From Trema orientale (taxonomy: Eukaryota > Streptophyta > Magnoliopsida > Rosales > Cannabaceae), in NCBI GenBank assembly GCA_002914845.1, contig JXTC01000102.1, positions 113,368-177,367 of the forward strand: a stretch of 64,000 nucleotides of DNA, written 5' to 3'. The stretch's first letter is position 1. Each line of letters begins with the position of its first letter. The translations under genes were made by a program, and so were the position numbers. Positions 11,018 through 23,170 of the stretch are shown in pieces. Under the pieces are notes generated by a model. That model saw only the letters and a list, made by a program, of their open reading frames with translations. It ran no database searches and was not told the origin of the DNA.

Positions 11018-13106
11018 TGTTAGGGTTTATGCTCTAAAAGTATGTATATTTTGGATATTTGCTGAATTAATAAAATGACATTTTTCTATTTGAATTTGTA
11101 CATGATTGGTATGTCTTTAAATATCAGAAAATTTCTAGTTTATTTATGTGACCATAAATTTAGTATATAAGTGTTATATACATGAGGATTAAATTTATGG
11201 ATAATAAACTAAATATAGTCCGTAATAATTAATTAAAATTTGGGATCTTTAATTAAATATTATTAGTACAGTCCATTAACATTGAGAATGTAATAGTCTT
11301 ATCCGGACTATTGATGTGTTGACATCACAATGGAGGTACTTTATATAATTCGATTATATAGGACTGGACCAGACATAATTTGAATCTCACATAAATTTCG
11401 TTAACTGTTGAGAGTTCAAATAATGTCACTAGATGATCATATGTAGATCAATCTTAATCCTGAGTAGTTATAGACTCCTATTTATAACATTATGTTCTTT
11501 GACGTACTTGTTAAAGATTTGTTTTTTAAACAGAACAAAATACTTGTATCTTGGGAGCATGATGAGATGAGTAGCGGGGAATGTAACTTACAGATATGGA
11601 ATCCATTCCTTCCATTAGAAAGCTAGAAAGATGATTCCCTTGTGTATTGATTCAGGACTTGAACAGTTTGAGTACTCAATTTATAATAGATTTATAAATT
11701 AATTGTTCATTAGAGAATCAATAGTACACAAGGATAAAGATGTAATTGGAGAGGTAAACGGAACATGACCTAGCTCTAATTATGAATTGTCTATGGAGGA
11801 TTGGACTACATATAATGATTAAATCGATGGACTGTTTGCTGTTTTCTGAGTAAATCAATTCTGTAACTTCAAGAGTGCAGTTCCAGATTTTTAGTGGAGT
11901 AATACTGAAATTAATAAATTAGATAAATTAATTAAAGAGTTTAATTAATTGTCATAATTTATTAGAGCTTGAATTACAGGTCCATAGGTCCCCAATTCCA
12001 CCTCTTACAAACACTGTACTGGATATTACATTATTTATGTTACTGCACACTTTGTCTAGATAAATAGTTTATCTATAAGTAATTAATAATTGTTATTAAT
12101 TAATTAATTAATTAATTTTGAATTAATTACTTTTAAATTTATGGAGGGATAAGTTTCCCAATTTGTTTAAGTTTTGAATTTAAAAATATCTAATTATCAA
12201 ATAATTAGATAAATAGAAATTGGGAAACTGACTAAAAATAAAAGAGTTATCTGCTAGTTTATATATATATATATGGGTGAGGTTTTAATGGTTACTGCTA
12301 TATTTACCCATCGATAGTTACTGTTTTTTTAACCGTTGGATGAAAATCTAACGGTTTTAATTAAATTAGTAGTTGGGCAACAAAAATTATTGTAATTAAT
12401 TAGCATTGATATTATAAAACTTTTTTAGAAAGTCAACTTAGTAGTACCCTAATTTAAATAATAAATTTATTATTACACGTATTTTAATGATAGTTACTCA
12501 TGGAGACGTAATCATTAAAACTTCCTCCATGTATATATATTAATTAAATAGATTAAATAGATATATATATATTAAAGTTCACGTTTTTTTTTTTAAACAA
12601 AAGTTACGTTTTTTATAAAAAGTTAAAAAAAAAAGTTTTCGTAAACTTATATATATATTAATTTATTTATTAAATAGTTTAATAAATAATTATATATATA
12701 TATACATAAAGGAACCCTAGCAGATAAGAGCATACACTACGCATTATTTTCTACAGAGCCTCCATAAACTAGAGAGAAAAAGAAGAGTGTCTTCCTATTC
12801 TCTGTAGAACAAACTCTTGCAATCTCATGTGTTGAGAAAATTGCAAGTGCCTAAAGTGTGTCAGTTTAAGAAATTATACACAACACCCACACGTTCATCC
12901 AGTAGTGCTTGAGGCTTGGATTAAAAGATCGTGGTTTAGAAGACAGTAAAGCTAGGATCCGCTGATAAGCTACAAGAGGTATTAGATCTATTCTCTTTAT
13001 TTGCTATGAATTAATACTATGCACTCATATAGTCAATTGTTTTGAGAAAATTTTTGAATGTTCCTGAGCCAATCTTTCGCTGCGAAAATCGTTTTTAATT
13101 CCAACA
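11018..13106 (+). mobile_element. Copia-type long LTR (about 2.1 kb) followed by a primer-binding site
   Basis: Begins TGTTAGGGTTTATGCTCTAA and ends AATTCCAACA, the usual TG...CA form. It contains an AGAGTGCAGTTCCAG...TTTAGTGGAGTAATAC landmark (about 11872) and a GCTTGAATTACAGGTCCATA landmark (about 11967). The LTR carries a nested MITE at 12275-12528. A primer-binding site follows at 13109. No gag or pol was found downstream, so the element is a fossil reduced to its 5' LTR. Confidence 0.82.
12275..12528. mobile_element. MITE nested in the Copia LTR, flanked by TA runs
   Basis: Left end GGGTGAGGTTTTAATGGTTAC; right end read in reverse GGAGGAAGTTTTAATGATTAC. The interior has CCGTTGGAT...ATCTAACGGT. 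It sits in an ATATAT tract, like the elements at 17185 and 17797, whose interiors also carry a TTGGAT/ATCTAACGG-type motif. Confidence 0.7.
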
Positions 13107-13108
13107 AT

Positions 13109-13120
13109 TGGTACCAAAGC
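13109..13120 (+). other. Primer-binding site-like motif
   Basis: TGGTACCAAAGC two bases after the LTR end resembles the plant initiator-Met-tRNA primer-binding site TGGTATCAGAGC, with two differences. Confidence 0.75.
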
Positions 13121-13279
13121 GGTTATATGAGTATATAGTATTACTATCCAAATTCTAAGCATATATTGTCCATATTCGTGAATCATATTTCTGTAATTAA
13201 TTTAACGTATATTTCAAACTAAGCATTAACTTAGTCTCAACCTTAAGTTACTTTGGAAAAAAAAAAAAAAACTCCATGA

Positions 13280-13730
13280 AAATAAGTCAAACAGACACTA
13301 AGATTTAGGCACTCATGTAACAGTGCTAGTTTAGCGATAACAAGAATTAGAGTTACGATAATTAATTTTAATTCCTCTTTCACTTGGTCATGTTTAATAC
13401 TCTTATAATAATTTATAATGTACTAATGTTTCTATCTCATGTCAGATACTTTGATGATTAGAAACTTTATTAATCTTTTAAAATAGAAAATCTTACATTC
13501 TATAGTAAGAACAAAGTATTCCATCTTTGATTGCACCTTTTTATTTGGACTTAATAGAATAAAGAATTTTGTCTCCTATATGTGAACTTCCCACGAATTC
13601 TTTATTAACCATTACAAGTCGTGAAAACTTTAAAGATAGTGACAATATATAAATTCAAACAAGATAAATATAAATATTGAAAGGAATTAATTAACTTCAA
13701 ATAGATAATATTTAAGTTCAATAAACATTA
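13280..13730 (-). mobile_element. Copia LTR fragment, minus strand
   Basis: Plus-strand text at 13310-13620 parallels that at 8780-9090 (shared order: GCTAGTTT, AGAATT(A)GAGTTACG, ATTCC/CTTTAT, ACTTGGTC/ACCTGGTC, GTACTAxTGTTTCTATC, AAAGTATTC(T/C)ATCTTT). It is therefore a diverged piece of the same LTR type in the same minus orientation. Confidence 0.7.
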
Positions 13731-13912
13731 TTCAAAATGGCAAATAAAAAAACTACTTAATAAGGCATATTCCTAAAAGCTGAGCTATCTTGGACTTGAA
13801 TTAGAGACCTTGTCGGAGAAGTAAATTATCACACCTAGTATTGATATGTTCAATGAAGAAGAAAAAGAAAAAAAAAAAAAGTAAATTTTGTCGCACCTAA
13901 TTTGTTTTTGGA

Positions 13913-14096
13913 TAAGACTAGGTATACCAAAATTTGTATTAAATTTTTAATACCAACACATGTAGCATTTGAGCTGGCACTATTTAATTAGTGTATTAAA
14001 ATTTACTACAAATAAATTAATTATATTCACCAATTGAATATTACCAACTCACATACCACATGTGTTGGTATTAAAAATTTGGTACACATAGTATTA
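13913..14096. mobile_element. Palindromic MITE, copy 1
   Basis: Left arm GACTAGGTATACCAAAATTT... and right arm, read in reverse, GATAATACTATGTGTACCAA, both running into TTTTTAATACCAACACATGT. The arms are nearly complementary over about 45 bp around a short centre. A second copy lies at 42985-43193. Confidence 0.85.
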
Positions 14097-14513
14097 TCTT
14101 TTCTTTTTTTTTTTATATTTTCTACAAATGGCTATGGTATAACCAAAAACCTTTTCGTACTTTTGCAAAACACATTTTTCGATTAAGTGTTTTTAAGAAT
14201 GCAGATGCATTCTTTTAGTTTGATAATTAGGACAAGTTATCCTTTATGTTAGATATGGTCAAAATCATATTGTAAATGAGACGAATATACCCTTAGTTAA
14301 AATTAGTTAAATAGTCAAACTACTACTCCTTAACCCTGTAACTAAATACTTTTTTTTTTTTTTTAAGATGCATAATTTTTTCCCCCCTAAAAGTTTGGTA
14401 TTTGACATTTACATTAGTTGTTTGCAAGTTTAATAGATAACATCGCTATATGATCAATACTATTTTGGTCATTTTAAGGAGAGTTTTTGTTAAGAATTTT
14501 GAGTCTTATAGCA
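14097..14513. other. AT-rich intergenic DNA, nothing recognised
   Basis: Poly-T runs at 14101 and 14349; no coding or RNA-gene signal seen. Confidence 0.5.
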
Positions 14514-14804
14514 AAATGACCAAATTTTTGGCCCAATTTAAGTAAATGTCCATTTTTCAAATGTTATAGCAAAATGTCCGGTATATATATTTATATACCA
14601 AATATAAAAATTTATATACTCAGTAAATTTCAGTACATTAACTGAAATTGATAGATATACATATCTACCAAGTGTAAAAATATATATACTTAGACATTTA
14701 GCTATAAAATTTAAAAATTGGACATCTACTTAATCAAATATAAAATATTAGTCATCCACCTAAATTTCTCATGAATTTTAAGGTCAAAATTTTGCTATAA
14801 CAAG
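14514..14804. mobile_element. Inverted-end repeat element, family A copy 1
   Basis: Left end CTTATAGCAAAATGACCAAA; right end in reverse CTTGTTATAGCAAAATTTTG. The interior (TATATACCAAATATAAAAAT, ATATACTTAGACATTTAGCT, ATTAGTCATCCACCTAAATT) recurs at 18284-18605. Confidence 0.75.
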
Positions 14805-15211
14805 GAAATTTTGTATTTTCTATAAATATACGTGTGTGTATATATATATATTGTATATCTATAATCATATCTAGAGGCATAGATAAGCATGTGTCCTTTG
14901 ACCTGCTTGCTTCTTTTTTTCTTTTTAATAAAAGCATTAGCCGACTTAAACAAAAGTTTCATTTTCCAGCAACATTATATACATTTTGTTTTCCTTATTC
15001 TTTTAAAAGTAAAAAATATGAAAATACCAAAGGTAGAATACTTCAAAAAATATTAATAGGAAAAAAAGATAATAAAATATGGCCGGTCCAATATAGGTGA
15101 TCTGTAATCAAGACATCTCTATATGTATATATCTTAAGGGTATCTCCAACTCATTCCTCTATTTTGGTATAACTTTTACTCTATTTTGGAGTAACTTTCA
15201 CATTAAATAGT

Positions 15212-15719
15212 AATTTCGTCTCCAATCCATTGCTTCATTTCTAACACCAAAAAGAATATTTTTGGTATATTCTCTTTTATCTAATATTTATATAATTCTA
15301 TTCTAATTCATCACTATTTATCAATTTCACCAATAATGCCCATATACAATTTTTTTTTTTTTTTATGTCTTGATCCAATAATATATTTTATGATTTAACA
15401 AAGCTGTAGAAACTAGTAGATTAATAAATTATAATTTATTAACTAAAATTACCACTATTTATCAAACAATAATTTCGTCTCCAACCCATTACTCTATTTC
15501 TAACACCAAAAAAAATATTCCTGATATATTCCCTTTTAATCTACTTTTTATATAACTTTATTCTAATTCCCCACTAAATATCAATTTCACCAAAAATGCC
15601 CAAATTATTATTTTTTATATCTTGATCCAATAATATGTTTTATTATTTAACAAAGTTGTAGAAACTAGTAGATTAATAAATTATATTTTATTAACTAAAA
15701 TTACCAATTTATAAAATTA
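15212..15719. repeat. Tandem duplication (period about 259 bp) inside the PIF-type element
   Basis: AATTTCGTCTCCAA at 15212 and 15471. Both copies continue through CTAACACCAAAAA, TTGATCCAATAATAT and GAAACTAGTAGATTAATAAA with modest divergence. Confidence 0.9.
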
Positions 15720-15915
15720 ATATTGTAAATTGATATTTCATATTATTTATATATTAAATTTACTCCATATAAATTTAACCATGAAATAATAATAAAGATA
15801 TGAGACATAAAAATAAAGATTTTAATTTTTTGGTACCAAAAGTTTTTAATTTTAGTCAAAACCATGCAAGTAGGGTCAAAACTAAAAAAATCAAGATTCA
15901 TTTGTAGCTTATTTT

Positions 15916-15917
<2 letters not shown>

Positions 15918-15960
<43 letters not shown>
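15918..15960. repeat. Homopolymer A(43)
   Basis: Uninterrupted run of 43 A residues; the length may be unreliable in sequencing. Confidence 0.9.
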
Positions 15961-15963
<3 letters not shown>

Positions 15964-15990
15964 TTGAAAAAAAAAAGGCAGAAATGGCGT

Positions 15991-16017
15991 TTGTGAACAA
16001 TGTGGCATTGTTCACAA
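15991..16017. repeat. Perfect 12-bp stem hairpin
   Basis: TTGTGAACAATG, loop TGG, CATTGTTCACAA. It lies inside the PIF-type element, just right of the A run. Confidence 0.9.
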
Positions 16018-16127
16018 GTGGGCCCAAAACCCATTTTTGAGTACAGAATTGACGGTGGGTTGGGCTAACACCCAGCGCCAAATGCCACTTTTTCATGCTA
16101 ATATAATGTGCATTGGAGAAGGCCTAA

Positions 16128-17184
16128 GAAAAACTTAACACTAGTCTCATTTACCTTTTAGTTATCCTATCAACTATATGTCTTACTAGTATTGTTTCCC
16201 TTATATGTTTTTTACTTCTCCATATACTTCTGCCGACTTATTAATTACCGATCTTTTTTCCTTATTTATTTGTACTTATGATTTTAATTCTCTTGTTTGA
16301 GTGAGTTTGTATTACAGATCTTATGTGGGTTACGCTCTGAAGGTTAGTAACCCATAAGTTGGATTTTTTTTCTTCTTCATAGATGCATATTGATTTAGAC
16401 AAGCCTTATTGCATGATATGTATTCCCATTTTCTTCAATTTGTCTACGAAAATACAGAATAGATATCCTCGTTTTGGTTTAGGTATTTTGCTATTAACGT
16501 ACTTTCACAGAAATATATTAGGGGTTTTGAATTTTTAGCTTTTTTAGGGTGTAGATGGTGATCAAGAATTAAAATTAGAGTTGCTATGTTTATCTTCATG
16601 TAATTTAGACTTGCATAACATAACATGAAAGGTTCTTGTACTGATCTGAATGGATTATGAAATATTTGAATTTGTTTGGGCATTCTGACATTTTGGGCTT
16701 TATTTTCTAAATTCGTTATTGTTTGGCTACATGGGTATTTAATAATTGCTGCAAAAAATTAGTTTAAGTACAAATTTATTCGTATTTATGGTTTTTGAAA
16801 TTGTTTGTAAATATGGAAATTGTTATTATACTGAGAATTGTGAAAGAAAATTATTTGAATTCGTTAGTGTTCGTCTTAGACATAGATTGCTGTAATGTAA
16901 CTAATAATAATAATACTAAATTATTATAAATGAATTTCATTATTAACTAACTATAATGGATTAATTTCTTGTGTACTTCCTTGCATCGGAGATTATGACA
17001 ATTAGCATCATTAATTTTTGATGGTTTTTCCTTTTCTCCTTGTGAATGGATATGTTTTTTTTATTTAAGTAATTAGTAACAAGCATTTGTGTATATATAC
17101 TACACAATTGGATAGCACACATGGGCACGTGCCTTATGCATGTGTCACCATAACTAGTTTATATTTATGTATATATATATATAT
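16128..17184. other. AT-rich intergenic DNA, no gene seen
   Basis: Resembles intron or leader text around 16290-16350, but no open frame or recognisable motif supports a gene. Confidence 0.5.
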
Positions 17185-17391
17185 ACTCCCAATCTAATAG
17201 GTATTTTTTTAGCCATTGGATCATATTATCTAACGGCTATAATAATTTAAGTAGTTAGAAAACGTGCACATTATTTAATGTTCTTTCTTTCTCTATCTTT
17301 TATCATGAAAAAACGTACATAATAAATTTTAATTGACAAAAAAATACCTATAGATAGGTAAAAAAAAAATACTTACTGGAGTGGTACCTAT
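17185..17391. mobile_element. MITE, TA-flanked family B copy 1
   Basis: Left ACTCCCAATCTAATAGGTAT; right in reverse AGGTACCACTCCAGTAAGTA. The interior has CCATTGGATCATATTATCTA. Inserted in TATATA tracts on both sides. Confidence 0.7.
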
Positions 17392-17405
17392 GTATATATA
17401 TATAT

Positions 17406-17765
17406 GACATAATATACTTTTATACCTTGTAATTTGACATTTTATTTAGTTTGTACCTTGTATTTTAGTTGTTATTAATATTGACCCTTAAATTTATTAT
17501 TTGTTATAGATTTATACACTGATACCAATTTAGAGCAGTTAATTTACTAAAATGATTTAATAAACTTATTCTCGGATTAGTTTTTATATGATTTATTTTT
17601 AATTTTTTAAACAACATCTTGGTAAATTAACTACTCCAAATTAGTGTCAGGGTATAAATTTGTAATAGATGTCAAATCTAAAGATCAATGTTGATAATAA
17701 CCAAAGCACAAAGTATAATTTGAACAAAGTGTCAAAATACAATGTATAAAAATAATATTATCCCT
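17406..17765. mobile_element. Long-arm palindromic MITE, family C copy 1
   Basis: Left GACATAATATACTTTTATAC; right in reverse GGGATAATATTATTTTTATA. The arms are complementary over roughly 150 bp each, including matching TTATTAATATTGACC and CAATTTAGAGCAGTTAATTT segments. A second copy is at 24029-24381. Confidence 0.85.
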
Positions 17766-17796
17766 ATATATATATATTTGTGTATATATATATATT

Positions 17797-18058
17797 GGGA
17801 CCAATCCAGTAGGTATTTTTTTAAACCTATTGATAGGTACTTTTTTTAGATGTTGGATCATTATATAACATATATAATGATTTGAGAAGTTGGATAAAAA
17901 TAAGTTAATGAATATATACTATTTAATATTCTTTCTCTTTTTACATTTTCACTATGAAAAGACATGTAAGATGAATTAATTACAGTTGACATATTAATTT
18001 CAATTGGGTAAAAAATACATATAAATAGATTAAAAAAGTTACCTGTTAGACTGGGGCC
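17797..18058. mobile_element. MITE, TA-flanked family B copy 2
   Basis: Left GGGACCAATCCAGTAGGTAT; right in reverse GGCCCCAGTCTAACAGGTAA. The interior ATGTTGGATCATTATATAAC matches copy 1 in type. Confidence 0.8.
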
Positions 18059-18283
18059 ATATATATAAGTCCTCTTTGACCTCTTTTTTTCTTTGTGCTG
18101 AATAAGTCCTCTTTGACTTTAGTTTACTTTGAAATCGAAAGATTGTAGGTAAAGTAATGAACTAACAGCCACTGGTGCACAAATATAAAATATCCAATCA
18201 AACCTTTCATTTTTAAAACATGAAAAAAATGGAAAAGAGCAGAGACAATTACCAGTAAAATTTAAGCAAAGTAAGTTATGACT

Positions 18284-18605
18284 AGTCTTATAGCAAAATG
18301 ATTGAATTTTGGGCCCAATTTAAGCAAATATCCGTTTTTTAAATGTTATAGCAAAATATCCGATATATATGTTTATATACCAAGTGTAAAATATTATATA
18401 CCAAACATAAAAATTTATATACTCGGTTTATTAACTAAAATTGGAAGATAAGTATATCTACCAAGTGTAAAAATATATATACTTAGATATTTAGCTATAA
18501 AATTTAAAAAGTGAACATCTATTTAATTAAATTTAAAATATTAGTCATCCACCTGACATCTACTTAATCAAATTTAAAATATTAGTCATCCATCTAAATT
18601 TCTCT
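18284..18605. mobile_element. Inverted-end repeat element, family A copy 2 (right end lost)
   Basis: Starts AGTCTTATAGCAAAATGATT and follows copy 1 (14514-14804) almost throughout. Near its right end a short stretch ending ATTAGTCATCCA is present twice (about 18537 and 18580). The inverted right end of copy 1 is not present. Confidence 0.75.
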
Positions 18606-18726
18606 GATGACTACGAATCCGTATTCGTTATATAGTTGTGACAATGGGTCGTGTCCAATCTAGGCATATTGTACTACTAAGTTTGACGAGCCTAGTCTGA
18701 TATTATAGTGAGCATGAAATGATATG
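18606..18726. other. Short stretch of possible old transposon sequence
   Basis: GGGTCGTGTCCAATCTAGGC near 18645 is compositionally unlike its surroundings and recalls hAT-type subterminal text; no ends found. Confidence 0.3.
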
Positions 18727-21535
18727 GAGAAATTTACACCTAGTACATGTTTTTGTGCCTCATATTTCAGAAATACCCATTTTTAAATTTTATTTTTAAA
18801 AATACTCGTTTTTGTGGTATACATTTCGTGTGTAAAATATGTATGGTATATATTTACAATGTAAATTTTTATATTGGTTTATATTTATTATATAAATTTA
18901 TGCTACGGTATAGATTTTGAAATGTATACTAATCTTTATGTGACATCCTCCGATTCTACACTTGTACGTAAGGATACTTGTATAATTATTTAGTAAAATC
19001 GGGAGATGCTACTCGACTTAGAACTGATAAAATAGTGAAAATTTAAAACTTTTTAAACTTATTGGAAGAAAAAAGGAAATTCTACTCATAATTCTACATA
19101 GTCTAATTTATATATATATACATACTTACAAAGTGGACCTTTCATAAAAATATACATAATGTACACATACTCAAAATAGGTACAAAATTTTCAGTCAGGA
19201 AACCACAGCGTCAAAATACTCATATACATAAGCCGCAGTCGGAAAGTCGGCGCTTCTCCTCTAATTCACGTAACATCAGTACCCTCTGCAATGTAAGAAT
19301 GTTTGTGAGTATAAAACTCAGTAAATAATGCATGCCGATATAGAGTGCACATGATAGAGAACAGATAATCATATGATTGGGACCCCTGTGCATATTGTAT
19401 TGCCTGACAAGACTGTGAATCGCATACTGAGCCACTCAGAGAACATATAATATATCATGAGCTATATGGAGGTCTCGAGCCTTAGAGAATCTCCTCTGTG
19501 TACAGCATAGGTCCACCCTATATCGCAGTCAAAGTATTTCCGAAGGAACCATAGTGTCCCCGAAAGCACCAGAATATTCCTGAAAGAACTAGAGTGTACC
19601 CGAAGGAACCATATCATATATTTCGGCGCTGGTCCACCACACCCTATTCACCAATACTCGTTAGATAATATAAATACACCATGTATACGTGTCTCATACA
19701 AAACAGAATGACAGATATATACATATATATATATATGTATACATATTCACAAATTTCATATTCACAGATTCCACAATTTCATAGAAACAAAGGATTTCTT
19801 ACATTGCAGGTGTGACGTTAATTACCTCGATTCCTAGACTTTCACGTGATTTTCTGTGAAATGCTCCCGCTCAAGGTATGTTTGATGTGTCCGTATTATT
19901 TTATTGATAAAAAAAATAAAATCCCTCGGTCACTAAACATATTTTGCCTAAGAAATTGGTATGATTACTTTGGCTTGAAAATTAATTAACCCTAATGTAT
20001 CTCTTGTTACAAAAAAAAATGTCACATCAGATAATTAATGAAATTAGTTAACTTAATACATAAAAATATCCTAGTCCTTTAAGTAAATATTCCAAAGGAC
20101 ATTTGGATAATAAATCATAGTAAAAACAGGAAGTTTAGAATAAACAGTTTGGCGTATAAGGTCAAGCTAATAATTGAACAAACTTACTAAATATTAGTTC
20201 ATATGTAAATAACTCATAAAAGAAAAGTAAAGGAAATCATATACGTGCAAAAGAGGACGAAGAAATTTTTTTAAATTCTAGACTTATTACTATTAATAAA
20301 AGAATATAATACTTGTACTTCTGAAATAATTATGCAAACTCAAACTTAAACTAATATTATATGTATCATTAGCTCAAACTTGTCCATATCTCTATAAAAT
20401 ACGATACCACTACATGAACAAGGAACATCTTTCAAGAGCTCACTCAAATCACATAGTAAACTAATTATAATTAATATAAATTCATGAAAATTGTGTACAT
20501 GTAAATAATATCCACTCATTAATAGAAAAGAAAAAAGAAACTATTGTATAATTGCTTGAGTTTATAGATAAAGAGACTTAGTTTACTTTTCTCAAAATTT
20601 GGCTAGAGTAAAATTCGTGTATTGAAAAAGTCATATATATTTGAGCAGATAGATGAAGAGCACTCACGAGGAAGATGATATCCTGCAGACGGTGGTGATG
20701 AGATAGTTTTACCAAAATATAAAACTAGTAATAGAAAATATATAGGCATAAAACTCAGATTTGACCGACTGAACTATGTCGATTAGTCACTCGTTCATTT
20801 TCTTTTTTTTTTTTTTTTAATAAGATGCACAAATAACTGTTAAGCATAATATAGCACTCAGTTTGCTATTAAATAAATATAAATACTTTTTTTTTGAAAT
20901 TACAAACTAAAATAAAACAAAGAAATATAGTAAGCAAATTTGAATTCAAAAATTCTCAAAAGTGTATTTAATCAAAGATTTAACTAGACATCAAAACAAA
21001 ATTTCATTTTGAAAATCATTCCCGAACTACTTATTGATCTAATCAAGTATTTCCTAATAATTAACATGTCTAAATAATCATGTAGAAAACAAACTTAATA
21101 CACGTCAAACTTGTATTCGAGCGTGTCTTGAGCATTTCACTGCAAAATTTATTTAGTAAATGGCGGTTAATAACAAGAAAATTATAACAAGTATTTACGA
21201 ATTTTAACCCTTTTTTTTTTTGAAATAATTTATACCCAACTATGAATGCACATATAACTTTAATTTAAATGATATAGAGTCATATTATTATTGACTATTT
21301 AATTTTGTGAGGAGCTGGGTATCATATGAAATTTAGGATATCACACTTTAGGTATAATTTTTATGCATAAAATGTATACCGCGGTATAAATATAAATATA
21401 TATTTCATATATAAAATACTTGTAGTTTACACTTCTCCAAAGATGATTAAAAAATGGGTATTTGTGAAATAAAACTAGAAAATGGGTATTCATAAAAATG
21501 TGCTTAATAAAGCGGGTATTTATGAACTTTTCCCA
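18727..21535. repeat. Older inverted-repeat element split by the solo LTR
   Basis: Left text (GAGAAATTTACACCTAGTAC, AAATACCCATTTTTAAATTT, about 18727-18810) is roughly the reverse complement of right text (AAATGGGTATTTGTGAAATA, GCGGGTATTTATGAACTTTT, about 21455-21535). The two halves flank the solo LTR and its target duplication exactly as expected if the LTR landed inside this repeat. Confidence 0.6.
18939..21345 (-). mobile_element. Solo LTR of a Ty3/gypsy element (Tekay/Del-like), with 5-bp target duplication
   Basis: Seen: ends TGTGACATCC and GGATATCACA, imperfect inverted repeats of each other, flanked by CTTTA on both sides (18934-18938 and 21346-21350). Length 2407 bp, no internal coding domain. 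Read on the minus strand, TACTGAGTTTTATACTCACA followed by a pyrimidine/CAG stretch (about 19330-19280) is the kind of landmark found in long chromovirus LTRs, which supports minus orientation. A solo LTR forms by recombination between the two LTRs of a full element; the complete target duplication fits this. Confidence 0.85.
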
Positions 21536-22456
21536 ATGACTAAAAAGACTAAAATTAGCTGAGCCAAGGCCCTAGAGCATATATGTCTATGGGCCGGGTC
21601 AGCAAGGTCCATGTTAGAAAACTAGACAATATGATGTTGGGCTAGGTTTGGCTATAACCTGATGGGGCTTTGGACCTGGTACGTCAGTACTCTGTACATT
21701 CCGAATTTAATTTTTTTTTTTTACTAAAAGAATTTAAAATTTATTATAATTACAAGTTTCATCGTCATTAGAATTACTAAAAATTAAAGAGGAAAATTGA
21801 TTTTTTATTGTAAAGTTTAAAAAAAATTAAAAAATTAATTGGTCAAGTTACTCGAGGTAATCGGACTAGTTACCTTAAGTATCTTTAAAAAGTACAAATT
21901 TTTTAAAAAATAATAATTTTCTAAATATTATTAAATAGTGGATAGTTTTCCAAATAAATCTTAGATTTCTGAAAAATTGTAGCTCATCTAGAAGTTTTCA
22001 ATTTTTTAGACTATGAGCCTGGATTTATGTAAAAAGTCATTAATTAAATGCGTCTATTAGTTTTGAATGTACATAGTAATGATGGATTAAAAACTCCTAT
22101 TATCAAGCAACAACCAAAAAAATGACAGGAAAAAACCGTGAAATTACTTAAAATGTAGAAGTAAAATACCTATTTATTTTTTAAAATTACACCAAAAAAT
22201 TTAACAATGGAGTAACAATACCTCACAACAAATTATAAGATCTAAACGAAGGATTTGTGGACAAACATCCAATACATTTATATATAGAATTATGTAGAAT
22301 TTTTCTTAAATAAGTATCGTTGAAAGAAAAAATTAAAGAAGATTCAATATATTTTTTTTTTCGTGTATTATTATACTATAATTACTTATTTCACCTTTTG
22401 AAAGACACTTCAAACAAAGAAAACAAATTTTCCAGTGTTAGTTTTCTCTAATGACT
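21536..22456. other. AT-rich intergenic DNA
   Basis: Contains a GC-richer scrap at about 21575-21690 (GGGCCGGGTC, GGGCTAGGTTTGGC) that may be old hAT-type sequence. Otherwise nothing recognised. Confidence 0.4.
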
Positions 22457-23170
22457 CACTACACCAAAAAAAAAAAAAAGAATTAGTGATACTTTATTTC
22501 CTTATATCAACCTTAAAAATGTTACAATAGTAATAATTAGTGGCATTTGTTTAAAAATGTCATTAATTCATGATGATAATATGATCTTTTGCATACATCC
22601 TTTAAAAACTAGATTTAGTAAAAATTTTCAATTGTCACTAAAATTTATCTTTAATGGCATTTTTTCAAGTGTCATTAACTTTTTAATTTAGTAGCATTTT
22701 AGAAATGCCACTAAATTTTAATTTAGTATATTCAAAAATACAATTAAATTTTGGATTTAGTGACATTTAAAAATGGTACTTATTCATATACAGATTATTT
22801 TTCAATTTAGGATGTAAAACTTATCTTAAAGATAATAAGAAAAAAAGATAAGAAAAAGGAAGAATATCATATTCCATAAATTTCTCTTTTTTACTATTTT
22901 TTATTTACTTATTTTTTGATAGATTAGTTAAAGTACAAGTTGTACCAACATATTCAATTTTATAAAAAGAAATAAATATTTTCTAAAGATATTAAACGTC
23001 AAAAGAATTAAAATAATAAATAATTTAGTTTAGAAAAAAGAGTATTCGTAGAAATTCTAAATTAGTTTTATATGTATAAATGAAATCCTTTTCATAAACT
23101 ATCTCAATCAAGGTGGCTTGAGGGTAGGTCATTAAGGCCTCAAACTACTAATTTACTTTTAAAGATCTCA

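Larger units (their letters stand above)
15138..16124. mobile_element. PIF/Harbinger-type non-autonomous element with TAA target duplication
   Basis: Ends GGGTATCTCCAACTCATTCC (15138) and, in reverse from 16124, GGCCTTCTCCAATGCACATT. A TAA lies directly outside both ends (15135-15137 and 16125-16127). No transposase. The interior carries a 259-bp-period tandem duplication, a long A run and a perfect hairpin. The same type of end occurs in the smaller element at 34543-34926. Confidence 0.85.

Noticed and set aside
15743-16096. 117-codon minus frame with a Phe run
   Set aside because: Created by the A(43) run within a PIF-type element.
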